Assembly: GCA_040954595.2 (NCBI GenBank)
Contig: CM082590.2
Span: 11,098,001-11,162,000, forward strand
Reading direction: 5' to 3'
Source: Balanoglossus misakiensis
Taxonomy: Eukaryota > Hemichordata
Length of the DNA stretch: 64,000 bases
Of this stretch, positions 10,287-25,600 are shown one piece after another (position 1 is the stretch's first letter; each line of letters begins with the position of its first letter). A program made the position numbers and the translations under genes. The notes under the pieces are model-generated. The model searched no databases. It saw only the letters and a program-made list of their open reading frames with translations, and was not told where the DNA came from.

Positions 10287-13200
10287 GAGGATTTTTTTAA
10301 TAATATGCCATCGATGTGGTTAAATATCAATTTTGTATTTTTTGAGTGACAGAATGGTTAACTTCGGGGGGAAATATTTCCTTAGTTTTAAATTGATTAG
10401 TAAAGCCCAACTATAAATATTTTTTTTTGACAACAATGCCATATGACTTTTCATTTTCTTAATAAGTGACTGTTATTGAAAAAGAATCATGAAATAAGAT
10501 ACCAAATGATTGTTTTTTTTAACAACTTTCTATAGTATTGTACTAGAGGTAATAACTGTGGTGTCAATACCAGATGGTATTGACACCAATTTAATTCATC
10601 ACGCAACAAAGTAAAGACACTTTTAGTGAAAAACTCTCTTTATAACACATTTGATTTTATTATTCTTAATTGTGGAATAGTTTAATTTCAATGCTCTTTT
10701 ACTCAAAAATTGATTATCATAACATCACTGAGTATTTTCAAAAGCAGAGTCTGGGAGTTTCTGAAATGGTTTTGCTGACAAAAAAACTGTGGAGCTTGAC
10801 AGAAATGAAATTCTTCACTGCGCTTGAATCTGCGGAAGGCCAAACTCGTACACTGTAAGAAAAAAAGAAACATTTAGGAAAAAAAACAGCATAATACTAC
10901 TAATAAAAATAGTAAAAGAACTGAAAAACTGAAATGACTGGTAACACCATACAGCATTACAATAAACAAATATTCAAACAAGCATAGAGTCAGATAATTA
11001 AACTGTTTACCATCAAACATAATTTATAAGGGATTTTAAAAGTCATTACTTGAAAATATCACTGGTTTAAACGTGTCTCCCATATTTTTAAACAACTGTC
11101 TCCCATATTTGGATAATGTGTACTGGACACACAAGGAAGTCACTAAATGTGGCGGCCATTTTGAATGCCATAGACTTAGCACAGATGCCGGCGGCCATTT
11201 TGAACCTCAAATTTGGCGGCCATTTTGAAAGTCATAATGTAAGATAATTTTTACAAGACCCCACCCCCAATTTAATGAGTAAATGAACAGTTATTTTGGG
11301 CAATAAATGAATAATCTAAAGTAGCTCTGGGCCAACATTTTTGGACTTTTTCATGAGTTATAGCTCATGAAAATTGTCAAAAAATTACAAATTCCCGACT
11401 TTGTGAACTTCAGCAAATTTATCATTTTGGGACATTTTTCATTGGTTAGGCTACCAACTGAACGCATTAAGATCGTTGAAATTTGACCACCTGCTGTATC
11501 CAAAAGGAGTAAACAGACGTGTAATTGTAATGCTGTATTTCCATAAAATTCACTGCTAAATTAAGCTCAGCATGGAAAAAAAGATGTTGATGGGATTCAG
11601 TTTGTTTTAAAATTAGTCTGAAAGTAGTTCAAGCAGTGCTAATGTGTTGTATACACTTCAAGAGAATCTGTTGCTATAGTTGATATAAAGATTAATCAAC
11701 TGTTACACCACTTGGTGTTAGTGGGGTATAGTTGAGCAGATGCAACTAAACCCTAATGGCTGATTATATATTTTCAGAACAGTGCATTACGCGTTATATT
11801 TTCCTACAGAGATTATTTCTAAGAAATATGTAACCCTGACCACATCTATGGATATTTTCAACGAAAATCCGGCCGTTACATACAGAGCAACATGAAAATT
11901 TTATGTGAAATTGAATTTAGTTATGTACATTGCAATTTCATTACTGAACAGGTACCCTTTTTACTGAAAACTAGTTCGACGCGATGAGTGGGGAAACAGA
12001 TGTTTTGACCAGGAATTAGGGTCGGGGATTTGAAAACACGACGGAGTTGTCAGAGTGAAGGGAGCGTAACCACAGGAAGCCCTAGACTCTAGAGTGAATA
12101 CAGTTGCATCCGTGTAGGGCCTCCAGTGGTTGATTTAAGGGCCTGTGGGCATAACCGGACAAGCCCCTGCCAACCCTGGGGGGATGGACGGCTATGTTAA
12201 ACCTTATCTCTGCTCGGCAGAGCCGGGCTGTGTGTTTTTATACCGACTACTAGTATGCTGTTGTTGGATGCCCCAGCGCAGCCTCATCATATCAACAACA
12301 ATGATGCAAAAATAGAGTCTCACCGTAGTTTTCATGTGAATTCAGTCTGCTACTTGAAAGGGTGGGGATTGGGCATCCTATATTGACATAACGGGCGTTA
12401 GTTGACCGGATTTGGCGAAGGTTTGATGCAATTTCGGGCTGTGTACGCATACATCTGGTACTAGAAAGAAAACAAACAAACAAACAAACAATACACGTGA
12501 GGTTAAAGGTCAATAGTGCGCCCCTAGTGGTAGGATAAGGCCATTGTTATGACGAGCGCCGCCAATGCGATCATATTTACGATTACTTTGTTTAAAGTCG
12601 TAAGAGGGGTTCTGAACGCAATGAGTTAGCCTTTCATTCTCCACACAGACTGAGAGGATAACTTTAACCAAGCTAATAAGTCTAACCGATACTTTTAAAA
12701 TAGCTTGACAATGGTCTAGCTTAAAAATTATCCACATAAGGTTTTGCGTTCCCTGAGTGTGTTGTTGAGCAATAAATAACTTAACAACACACTCAACTGG
12801 ACGACAAGAGGAAGTTTATCTTTTTGAGTAAAGATATACATGAACTTTTCTCTTTCATTTAAATCAAGAAAGCCAGGATTATATAAACTTGTGGATGAAG
12901 ATAGAATTGCTTTGTTTCACATCGTAAGGAACATTTAGCCAATTCTCGCTCTTTCCAAGTGAAACTGCCAATAAATCTTGAAAAATGTGTTGGTGAGGAG
13001 AAGGCTTAGCGTCAGATTTAACGTTACAAAGCAAAGGTGGTCAAATGTTGACGACAGTGCAATAAATAAAGCCACAAGAGGAATTTTCATTGTAGGGATA
13101 TCATGTTTTTTTTATTTCCATCTCTTTAAGAAATAATTTTCACTGTAGAAACATAAAATGAAGTCCATACACAAAGCATGATGCATGATTAAACTTGCAT

Positions 13201-13632
13201 ATTTGAATTTTTTATAATGATTGCATATTTTAAAACCCCCCCCAATCAATTCTTTTTCATGCTTTAATAAACTGTGATTTTTGTTTATCTACAAAAATTG
13301 GTTGGCAGTTCATTCTAACATCAAGTGGTGATCTGAAACTTATAGGTGGTACTGTTCATTATGGTAAATTTATGCCCAGCTGACTGTTTAATGTTAACAC
13401 TTGGAAGCACCGAAATACTAGCAATTACAGACAAAGGTTTTGGAATGCTCATCTCAGATTGTTTTTAAAGAGACATGATACAAACAATATCTAAACCGGC
13501 AAATAAATAGGAAAGATGACATTAAAAAGCATCTTGAAATGGAATTTGCAATTTGAGCTTTTGCCCCAAACTTTGCTCACATTGATATTCACACAGTAAT
13601 GTTTGTCTAACAAAATCTGCTCTTTGTCTATA
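10287..13632. other. Gene-free region between satellite and DHX30
   Basis: AT-rich, no recognisable protein-coding exon on either strand. It holds three copies of GGCGGCCATTTTGAA (11151, 11190, 11215), one diverged satellite unit (11338-11445) and a short (CAAA)n run near 12467-12490. The last part is presumably the DHX30 3' UTR. Confidence 0.5.
11338..11445 (+). repeat. Solitary diverged unit of the 87-bp satellite
   Basis: Contains TTTTTCATGAGTTATAGCTC followed by ATGAAAATTGTCAAAAAATT, then a diverged anchor (CTTTGTGAACTTCAG). The core here is a nearly perfect palindrome, so this old copy shows the foldback structure more clearly than the array monomers. Confidence 0.75.
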
Positions 13633-16600
13633 CTACCACCATTTTGGATTCCAAAGATTTCCATTCAAGTTGCGCTCTGCCATTTCCTGATGGTGACTAT
13701 TCTCTTCTTCTGTATGTTTATCTTTTATGTACGGTTCCTGTTCTGTGTTTACAAGTCGACAGACGAGTTGCAACAGTTGTGTGTGTTGTTCATCTTTTCC
13801 CTGTAGAAAAAGAGTCACAGATCAAAATGTTTATTCTATTTACTCAACTTTGATTCGACTTACTTCAACTTGACCGACTCAACTGACGAGACTCTGCATG
13901 ACTCACATGGATTGTCATAATTGACTCACTTCATTGACTCACTTCAACTCAACGCACTCTGACTCAGCTCAGCTCTCTTCTTCCCGACCCTCACAAAAAT
14001 ATAGATGTCAAAAAAAACACTTACCACATTTGCCATGTCTTCCACTGTCAGACACTCCATAATCATTTTGTCTATCTCTTCAACGACATCCAACAGTAAC
14101 TCTGCATCTTTCGCTGTCACATAAAATGTCAACTTATCACTTCCATCTAACACCAACTTCACCACTGGTCCAGATTCAGTGTCCTTCCCTTCGAAATATT
14201 TTGCTGTAAAACACGGATGTGTTCTCTGTTATATTTCAAAATTTCAACAAATGTGACCAAGGTTGACTGCTTATATGTTCGAACATCACTGTTATGTAAA
14301 CAAGAGAGGCACACAATATACTATCATATCATTATATACTGTAAGAAACTGAATTTTATAGGTATGCTCGATCAATTGTAGATGAAGGCAAACAGACTAC
14401 ACTGATACTCCCAAGCAAGAAGGACAAGAAATGCAGATAGTAAACATGGATAAACAAAATAGTTTTGAAGTCATCAAAAATTATTGGGACAGTCCCCTTG
14501 CCAAATGATTCCTAACACAAAGAAAAACGCAAATGTGTATATGCTAGACAGATTCAAGACTACATCCTACCGTCTCCTGCCTTGACTGGCAAGACACTAA
14601 TTGATTTCCCGGCAAGGCAGATGATTGCCAGTGGATGTACCATGGAACAATCTCGGATAAATGTGGCAGTAGATTTGGTCTGTGAACAAATAAAACAAGT
14701 TTCACATTTTCTGTGCTAAGATGTACCATAGACCCTGGAGCGAAAAGGACAAATGACTGTGGCTGTTTGTTAGAAGCAGCGTCTGCAGTAATCTGTCATA
14801 AACATAGCATCACCAGATAGGCCAAGCAGATCATATCATAGTTTCACGCGGTTTGTGACTTTGCAAATTATCATGAAACCTTGATATGTGACTTTGTGAG
14901 ACTGATCACCCATGCGAGTTTGTTTGTCGTTAAACAGTCAAGTAATAATCCCTCAGTAGAATAGAAAGATCAATTTTTTATTCAGAGTGTTGTACCAACT
15001 CACCTTGGTGAAGTATACTAACCATCTGTGGGCAAACGTCTTTTCATCTGAGTTCAACGACCGGGAGTGTAAGAGTATACGATTGTTCTCTCTGTGATGC
15101 AAAAAACATAGAGTGGTTACTAGTGACTACATTTTTTTGATCAACAGTGTTTTCATTTGGGTCACCAGTTTGATCAAAGAACATAAGTAACATGCACTTG
15201 TTTTAATTGGTCGAAACCATCCAGTCAAGGGACTTCCCTAAACTGTGTGCCTTTATAGAGATGTGGTCTTTGTAGACAGGTCAGTTAATGCACATGTTAA
15301 TTGCACAGGGATTGCAACAACATGGCCACTATAGACATGTCTACAGATGGTCACTAACACAACGTTTGACTGTGCAGTTTCACTGAATGCTAAATAATTA
15401 TCTCAGAGTATCAAACAATGAAAGTCAGTTGTCTTGCACATCATGAAACATGCAAGTACTATATAACGATTTTCATACAGTCCCAATATTGTATCAAACA
15501 CACTTACAGATCTTTACAGATGACATTGTTTGGTTTGAGTTTATCATTAATAATCTCCCCTCTCCTGATGGTCACAATATTTGGATATAACGCTGCAGCC
15601 AAAACACCCTGGCAACAAGAAAAGATTTACGCAATTTCAGAAATAATGGAGACTTTTTAAGCATTGTGACATTCTCAGCGCTGTTTGAAACACACAAAAG
15701 ATTTCATTAAAGTTACAGTTATAATTTCTAATCGCAAGGAAGGAATAAAATCTCTCCTTTTCATGGGCTTATCTGAATTATTTTATGAATCTTGAAGTGC
15801 AGAGAATATAAAAAGTAGAATAAAACTAGAAACACTTACAGTAATCAAGTTGTTGTTGTCGCTGTGAATATTACAAGCATCATACTGACTCAAACCACTT
15901 TGTTGATAATACACCATGCCTGCATCATACAAGTTATCTGAGAACTGTCTTCTCAAACCTGAAAAGACAACAAAATAATACAAGTTTCTCTACATTCAGC
16001 TGAAATTGCTCTTACTTGTTGTCAGTCAACTTGTTAAGATGTTCCGTCAAGTGTCTCAAAATTCAAAGAAAGCATTTTCTAGGGTCATCTCTCCAGAGTA
16101 AGGAAAACAGTCATAAACACACACACTCAGAAACCTTATTTCCTTTAACAAATTTGTACATTCAAAGCAACAGTTTCACACCTCGAATGAAACTAAGGCT
16201 GCCATGATGGAGATGATTCTGTCTGGCAAACATCCAACCATCCTGTCGACTCATTTGAGAATATTGCTGCCATGTGTTGAAAGCATTCAGTTGACTTATG
16301 TGGTCACTACGCGATCCACCAGCAAATTGCTGTCTGACCTGAGTATAAAAAGAAGAATGTATAAAAAAGTTCATCAGTCATGATAAGAGGGTCCTTAATT
16401 GTTATCCGAAAGGAAATGTGCAAGACAAACAACAGTATGAAATGAAATCCAAACTCAAATATACCACAAGTACCTGAGAGACTTCTGATCTGTTTTCCGG
16501 GGTATCGATGTACGGATCTCGGGAACTCAGACTGGATGTGATGGTAAGTATGGGATCAACACATCTGGAAAGAAAACAAACACTCTTCATGAACAGACCC

Positions 16601-19600
16601 CTCTCTATTCTTATATCAGGAGATAACCCCCTGGACATGTACCATCCATACATGTTCCAACCACCAATCAAAGCTGGTGTTGGGGATACAGTTTAAGCAA
16701 GTCAACAGGGGGTAACTGTCCTAGAACTTCCAAATGTGCAAATATGGACATAAGCTGAATTCTGAGCAGATCATCACAGTGTGGGTCTCGAGTCGAACAA
16801 GAAACTGAAGTTTGATATGGATGAATTATATAAATAAAAATAAATAAATGAATGAAGTGGCTATGGTACCAAATGGGGCTAAATTAAGACAAGTTTCAAT
16901 AAGTCGACAATCCACAACTCACCTGAAAATGGCAGAATAAATAATGGCTTTAGCAAGTCGAGGATCAGTTGTAATATGTGCCAATTTTTGACCCAAGGCA
17001 GTCAGGTTTTCATTCTCATCTAGGATGTCAAGGTCTTCCAATAACTCGACAGCTTTCTCAACTAGAAAATGGAAATGTATCATAAAACATATATATTTAC
17101 TGGCCATGTTGAGAAAAGGTACACAACAGAGAATATATCTTCTTACACTCCAGGCACGTCGAGAGCATGGGATCAGAGTGTGAGAATCCTGTGTGTACAT
17201 CAACCGTACCCACCTGCTTCTGGGGATGGAGGTTCCAGAGCTTTGCTGAGGAAATCTTCCACCATTGTACCAGGAGTGTGGACTTTGGTTTCGACCACGA
17301 GTTGTTCTAGTGGCACTCTCAACATCTCTGCCAGTTGGTACTCATCTGGATGATATAAGGTAAAAAGTTATGTGACTCCTGGGTTGTAACAACAAGACAT
17401 ACAATGCACTGTATAATGCTTGCTTTCCATTTGATATAACACACTTTAACATCAATTTTGGTCTCCAATCTGTGCACTGCAGACCAGATACATATCACCA
17501 CAGCAATGTAGTTTCAACCAGTCAGTCAGGAACCAAGGGGCACATAAAGGTTTATAACACGTTCAACGCCAAAGTCAACTTGTCATTATCACAGAACAAA
17601 TTTATTCTCTCATAATTTCTTCCACATTTTTGTCAAAATTCTGATTAAAATCTGCAGGCAAGGTGAGATTGTATCTACCTGGTCCAAAAGTAAGGATCAG
17701 ATCAGACAAAAATGAATAAAAACAACAAAATGTTGCACGAACATTTTGACTGGATCACTATTTCACTGACTCACCCATTTCATTGAGTTTCTCTCTTGTA
17801 AATAAATGATAACATTCTCCCGGCTGACATCGACCAGCTCGTCCCCTTCGCTGTCGAACGCTGGCACGCGAAATCCAATGAAGATCTAGACATGATGTCT
17901 TTTTGAGAAAAAAACATGGACTAGTAATTTCAACTTGTTTAATATTTCTAGCATAATACTTCATATTACTGAAGATGCTGGCGTGGCTACCATAATTGAT
18001 TCAGGGTTTGGTGTCCTGCCTCTCAGAAAACACGCACCAAAATTCTTCATTATACCAAAGTCTTACGGAAGAAAGTCTAAGATTTCGTCACACTTCATCT
18101 AACCAACTGTTTACCGGTTACAAGAGTGCAATTTCTCACAGAATAACAGTAGACAACAGAAAACAATGATCATTATTTCTTGAAACCAAAAATTATGAGG
18201 TCTTTTTTGTATGGTATAGTCAGAGAGAGAGAGAGAAAGAGAGAGTAGACTTGAAAATTTCAAGGTATTCGACAACTTTTGCCAATTCTGAAATTTCTCA
18301 AAAGTCCAAAATCACTCACCCCAGTTTCAACATTGTAGCTGAGTTCCTTGTGGTTGCCAGCATTGACCACATACACGACATCATTGATTGTAATCGATGT
18401 CTCTGCTATATTAGTGGCAAGAACGACCTTACGGATATCATCTGGGGCTCTGTAAGTGTCAGTAAACAATGTCCATAAGAACGGTACATAACACAAGAAC
18501 ATATTCACATAGACTTTATATTGTGCCTTGGAACAGATTTTCAGAAATCTGATAGGTATACAGTCCTTAAAACCTTGCTTTATGTCAATTATGTGTGAGA
18601 AGTCTTTTTAAAAAACAAAGATGAAAACTTGGTGTTCAAACATTAGGTCGGCGTCCATCTTGAATTTCAAATCTGTAACAATTTTTTCCCTTATTTGACA
18701 AAAGTTTTCACAGAGAATCCTAATTATTATTCTTTTATTTTAAGAGAAAATAATCATATATTTTAATCCATTTCTAAATCCTGGTTGTATTACCTTTCAA
18801 AAATGGCCTGTTGTTGTGAAACAGGAACACTAGAATGCACAGGAAACAACCAATGTTTTCCGTCCTGCCAAAAAAGACAAAAAAAAGAAATGCATCTTGT
18901 TTAGAAATTTGAGCCATCTCATAGCATTGTTAACCAGTGAACAGCAACTTTCCCAGGTATAAAGTTTGTATTTCAGAACCTTGATGATATCAGAGAGATA
19001 AATAATGATAACTGTTAATGAATAATGAGAAATTATCACCGCATTGACTAAAAATAAGACTTTGTAAGCTAGAACCTTGAGTAATTTTGACTTTGTAGGT
19101 TGTAAAATTAAGAACCTCAAGTTTTGGTAAGAACCTTAGAATGGGCATATGACTATCGAATTAGAATGTGCATCTTTTTTTTTCATCTTCACACAAGAAA
19201 GTATTTGAAGGAACATTTTTACAGAAAGCTCACTCACCTTTGGCCACATTTCCTGTAGTTTGTTTTTCACAGTCACGATATCTTGCCAACCAGGAAGAAA
19301 ACACAATATTGCACCCTTCAAGGAGAAAATGAATCCCAGTTTCTTATAAGTTTCTTAAAAATCTTCCAGGAAATAATGTACAAATCAAAGCATTGGATAT
19401 GTTGTAGGCAAAGAAGCCAAGACTTACATGAGGTTTTGTTGCAGCAATGAAATCAATTGTATCTGCAACGAGATCCCAATCTGTGTCCGGTCTTTTGTGT
19501 CCATTCCTTCCATTGGAATTATTCCTTGATCTGTAGACCGCATTGGGAATCATCTTGGATATATCTTCCAGGAAATATTCCTTGACGGGATACATTAATC

Positions 19601-22600
19601 CCGGAACACTGATGATTGGACAACTGTTAAGAGGAATTAACGTAGTGAAAAAAAGGATTGAGAACAAAACCATGGACAAGCTTATTAACAGATTCCTAAG
19701 TGCAAAGTTTTCACTGGTCCATGATGGAAGCTCATTCTGACCTCGAACCACTATGTTTTAAGACGTTTGCTTCGATATTAATACCAGATTTGAAAACTTG
19801 CAGCTACGGTATTAATTTATCATCCCGTCAAACTTTCTAAATCAAAGATAAAGCAATACTCAATAAATGTTCTCATACTTGTTGAAGTAACGGGAAAACA
19901 TCTTGGTATTGATGGAAGCACTCATCAGGATGATTTTGATTTCGGGATTAATCTTGATCAAATCCCGCAACAGGATTAACAAAAAGTCTGTGTTTACGTC
20001 TCGTTCGTGAACTTCATCGACAATCACATGACTGACACCTGCGGAAAAAAGACAAACAGAAAATGTCATGTTTCATCCTCTTCATGGTGCATCGTTAGGA
20101 GTAAATATCATGTAGTTCAACAAGTTCGATACACATGTATGTATGAAAAGGTGGAAAAGGACAAGTCACTCACTTAGACATTATTTTGGTCATTTTGGCC
20201 TCAGGCTAAAAATAGTGGTCAGAAGGTTAACTGGACACAGTCCCTCATTTTCGACAAAATTTTGCTCATTTGAGGTTCGTTTCTTTGACTATATGTTCCA
20301 ACACAAATTTACCTTCCAACATGGGATTCCCTTGCATTTTCTTCAAAAGAATTCCCACAGTACAAAACAAGACACGGCCATGTTCCCTTGGCAATTTGCT
20401 TTCCAGCCTGACTTGATATCCTGCTGTCTGTCCCACTTTCTCTCCTCTCTCTTCCGATACTCTCTCCGCTATGGATATTGCACTGATCCGTCTTGGCTAG
20501 GGAAGAGTTAAAGGAACACAGTCAGTCACGGTAACTTGGATACTGGAGACCTGGCCAATCAGAAACTTTTAGTTGGTGCCACATAAAAAAGTGTGACACC
20601 ACATAATGACGAGAACACTCAGACACACTTCTTCTTAAAATCTGGATTTAACCAGTTCAATCTAGTTAATGCCAGTATCAACGTACCTGTGTGACAACGA
20701 TATTACAGGCTGTTCCCTTCCCGCATCTGATATATTCATCTAGAATTATTTGAGGAACTTGGGTTGTCTTTCCACACCCTGTATCTCCTTCCAAGACAAT
20801 CACTTGATTGTTGTCAATGATGGAAAATATGTCTGACCTGTGGGAATATAAAGTATGAAACCGTTCATGTATATAAGAACCTGTTGACGTAGGTAGAGGT
20901 ACACACATACTCAATCTGGTTACTGTGTCATCTTTTTGGCAAAAGTGCAGTGCAAATGTCAGTAATGTCCCATTTGACATGTACATGTACATATCTTTTT
21001 TGCTAGTTGCTATGGGCCGTTTTAGTGGCAGTACACAATCTGTTCTGGTTAGATTTGTTCAGAAAAGTCTCTAAGCCTCCAAATGGCACCAACGCAAAAC
21101 TTGAGAACACTGTCAGTGGCCTTGAACCAAGGCAAGTCTGCACAACCGAGATTTACATGTCAACACACATGTACCGGTACATAGGGAAAATATTGTATAA
21201 TGCTGAATAATTGTAGGCCAAATTTTGACCGGACCTCGAACAATTTATTGTCCCATTTCAGAACAAAATGCTGAAAATGAGCTCAATTAAAATGTGGCAT
21301 AAACTAAAAGGAAAACGTTACCTCTTGTCTGTCACTGGAAGAGAACAAACAGAGTTTCTTATTTTCAACAATTTTGGTTCCACACTCTCTTCTATATATC
21401 TGAGTCTCTCCTGCAACACAGAGTTCCTCAAAATTTCTTGCTCTTCCGTTAAATCGAAAAACGGTTTCCCAGTAAAAATATCACTTGGCTGTTTCTCTTT
21501 TGCTTCTTCTTCCAAAAATCTGGAGTCTCTGTCATTCCAGTCTTCATGGACTATGTTTATATTTTCTTGTACAAGCTTGGCAGTTGCGTCATGATCTTCC
21601 TGAAAGATGTCAAAATCAAAGATTGTATGCAGGCCTTTGTATACAATATACCTAGGCCCATAAAGAGGGAACTGGGGTTGAAAGGGTTAATATAAATAGA
21701 GGCATGAAATCACTCACTTTTGATGTCGATTTATATTTTTGATTTCTTGTGATTATTTTTTTCTGCTTTGCATCGTTGTTTAGTACAAACTTGTTTATGT
21801 TCACAGATGTCAAGTTGCTCACCACAGAGTTAGAACACAAATACAAGACTCACCTCCCGCCATTTCTGGAAGTAACTTGCGATATCTTCTTGGAGTTGTG
21901 AGTCAAGTCTAATGGAAGTAGGCTGGGTCTCTTTTCTGATAAACTCTCTGATTTCCTGTTGGCTGTAGACACCATATTCCGGCATCACTGGTCGGTTTTT
22001 TATATCGAGTACTCCAAGTTCCTGTGAACGGTGAACAAGGTTTAATATCCCCTTACAAAACATTTTACAAAAGATACAGCATAATGATAGTAGCTAATAA
22101 TAATTATAACTATTGCTTTCTTTATACATGTATCAAGTAAAAATGTAGTCAGCAAGTTGTTCTCTCGACTTATGTTAATGGAGAAAAAGCTGATTAAGAT
22201 AAGGAGGTCATTGTTGATTAAAATGTTAATCTATATCCACATTTATTGCAAATTAGCCATCAATATTTTTCTGGCAAATTATAGGAAGTTCTGTTGCTGG
22301 TCTTCTGGTATTTATTTTTACATTTTTGCTACTCTGTATTAATTCAAACATTTGAACATCAAAAATAACATCCTAATTGCTGGTTTAACTTTCAGGTATA
22401 AAAATTGACGTTGGTCTTCATGAGATGCATAAAAGAGACAGAACTATTACACCAAATTGTCTCCAGCAGTGTCTGATCCTGGGCCGTGTGTTTGGCAGGA
22501 AAAAACAAGTGTGTACGTGCAGTGCTGTCTGACCCTTGTCCGACAGTTTGAGTGGCGATGTTTGTATGTCCAGCCAAGATAACTATCTAGACAAAAATCT

Positions 22601-25600
22601 TGTGTGTGTGGACACATTCTGTCCAACCCTTGTCCAAGTTACACCTTCTATACACTCGATGTACAGTGTAGATATACTTCAACAATATTTCAGAGTAGCA
22701 CTTGGCAATTAATGGAAGCCTGTCTGTTCAGTGTTTGCAGTTTTTTGTCTCCATGTTAGTTGTTACCCAAAAACAGTTACAAGTCCATAACCTCTTAAAC
22801 TAGTATACATACTCGATAGTACCAGAGCAGAAAATATTTCACTTAAAATATGTCAGTTTTTTGCCAATAGTAAAGTGGTTGGCTGACATGCTATACCAGT
22901 AGTTGTCATGGCAACAAATACATAATGAAATAAATAGCAGCAGATCAGCTACTTTCTTGCACCTCTTAATTTTTGATATTTTAATTGTCTTAATTTTCCT
23001 GTAGTTTGGAAGATTCTGAAACATCACTAAACCATTTTACTATTGCCATACAAGACTTAGTTGTATGATATGTGGGCCCACTAAGAAATTTGTGTTTGAA
23101 CAGCAAAGTCAGTTTGATATCAGTGCCATGCCTCGGTTGTTCGGCAGAAAAGAATTCTGACCATTGTTGTTCAGTCGACCTTTGTCAGGTGTTTTGTACC
23201 TCCCCCTATCCTGCAGAACAGCCTACATACTTTTACATAAATTCTTAATATGGCTGTTTGTATCTCACCCAATCTTACATGAAAGTGACTTGAAATTTGA
23301 CAATAACTGGTAAGATAAAAGGCATTGCTGGCTGCACGTAGATCAGTGGGTGTGTTCAGAAAATAGCAGGATCTTTGCTGGAGTGCAGACTGCAAAAATG
23401 GCTGCTGCAAGTGAAACTAAAATTCTAGACGAAATTGGTGAAGATTTCCTGTGTTGTACCATCTGTCTGGAGCAGTTTAGAAGACCTAAAGTTCTACCAT
23501 GTCTGCATACATTCTGTGAGCCGTGTTTAACCACACTGGTTAAAAAGACTAGATCTCTAATCTGTCCAGAATGTCGACAGCAGTATGAGATTCCTGCTAA
23601 AGGTATATCAGCTCTCAAGGGCAATTTCTTCATGGCCAATCTAGTGGAAATCTTCAAGCAACGATTTGACTCGGGCACCCAGAAAGCTCAAGAGATAAAG
23701 TGTGAAGGTTGCCAGGAGAATACAGCCACTCACAGGTGTGTAGAGTGCCAATATTATCTCTGTAAAAGCTGCGTTAAGGCACACAGAAATCTACCAGTCT
23801 CACGGAAGCACAGACTTTTGACTATTGAAGAATATGCAACAGCAAAGTCAACCAGTCCTGTAGCATTGCAAGCAGTAGAATATTGCAGTGTCCACACCAA
23901 GAATGAAATTGAATTCTACTGCGAAACCTGCCAAGTACCCATCTGTTCAAACTGTACAATCATTGAACACAGAATACCACAACACAACCATAGGTATCTG
24001 AAAGACGCAGCAGATGAGTATCTGAGAGACTTGAAAGTCATGGTTGACAAACTGAAAGTGAAAGAACAAGAAGCTGAAAAGAACAAAAGCCTAGCCAAGC
24101 AGGTACAGAGTGACCTCACAGAGCAGCAAAAGAAAGAAGAAAGGCAGGTGAGAATGGAAGCAGAAGAAATCATCAACAAAGTAAAGAGAGAAGAGCAGAG
24201 ACTGATAGATGAGCTGAACACCATTTACAAATTGAAAATCAAAACAGCAGCTGCAGATGTTGATGAGATGGAATTAAAACATGGCAACATTAAGAGTGCA
24301 GTCAGTTATATGGAAATGCTGATGCATCATGGGAATGCTGCTCAACTGCTCACTACAAAGAATGATGCAGAATGTCGCATTCGGCAGCTGATTACCATGG
24401 AAACCAAGCCACAGACACACCATGAGGAAGTTGTATTTCAACCTGGAAAGACATTCAATAAGCTTGGAATTCTGGGAACACTCATCACTGAAGTTAATGT
24501 CTGCATCTCAAAGTGTACAGTTGAAAACATCCCGAAACAACTCTTGAAAGGTGACTCTGCACACCTGCTGATCACAACCAGAGATTCCACAGGAAAACAA
24601 GTCATCCCAAATCAACCAGTGAAAGCCACGGTAAGAAAACCTGGTGCATCATGGGAAGACATCAAAGTGTCAGATAACAGAGATGGTACACACAGAGTGA
24701 CAGTGAATGGAAAAATGGATGGGAAGTATCAAGTTGCCATGACAATAGGAGATCGACTAATACCAGGCTCACCTGTCATCATACCTGTCATCAAAGGATT
24801 GGTTCAAACCATTGGCAGTAAAGGAAGTGCTAAGGGACAGTTCAACCATCCCAGGAGTGTGGCCATAAACAAAGACAAAGACATTGTCACTGCTGATAGA
24901 GGCAATAACAGACTACAAATAACCACCAGAGAGGGCAGAGTGAAGAAAATCTTGAAATTCACACAATTTAAGGAACCTTTTACTCCACGTGACATAACTA
25001 TATCAAGTGATAATACACACTATAGTTTAGATGACAACTATAGGCAAGTAGTTGTCAGTGATGAGAATGGACGTGTCATCAGATGCTTTGGAAAGAATGA
25101 GCTGATTGATCCATATGGGATATCTATCAGCCCTGTCAATGGTAATGTGTATGTGACAGACAAGGGTGGGGATTGTGTCAGGATTTATACACAACATGGC
25201 AAATACATCAGGTCATTTGGGTCAGAGGGTGAAGGTAAAGGGAAATTCAATTGGCCCTGGGGAATAGTAGTGGGAAGAAGTGGGATGGTATTTGTGGCAG
25301 ACTATGCGAACAGCCGTATCCAGGTATTCAGTCCAGATGACAAGTATTTGTATTCCATTGATTGTCAAAATGAGAATGGGCATCTGTGCCTGCCTAAGGG
25401 ACTGGCCCTTGAAAATGATCAATATGTGTATGTCAGTACTAAGGACCCTTATTGCATACTGAAGTTTGAGAGTAGAGGCAAGTTTGTTTGTCGTATTGAT
25501 AGTGATGAGGATAGGCTGGACTGCCCAACTGGTATGGCTCTGACAGATGATGTGCCTTGCAGGGTGGTTGTAGCTGATACGTTGAACCACTGCATCAAAG

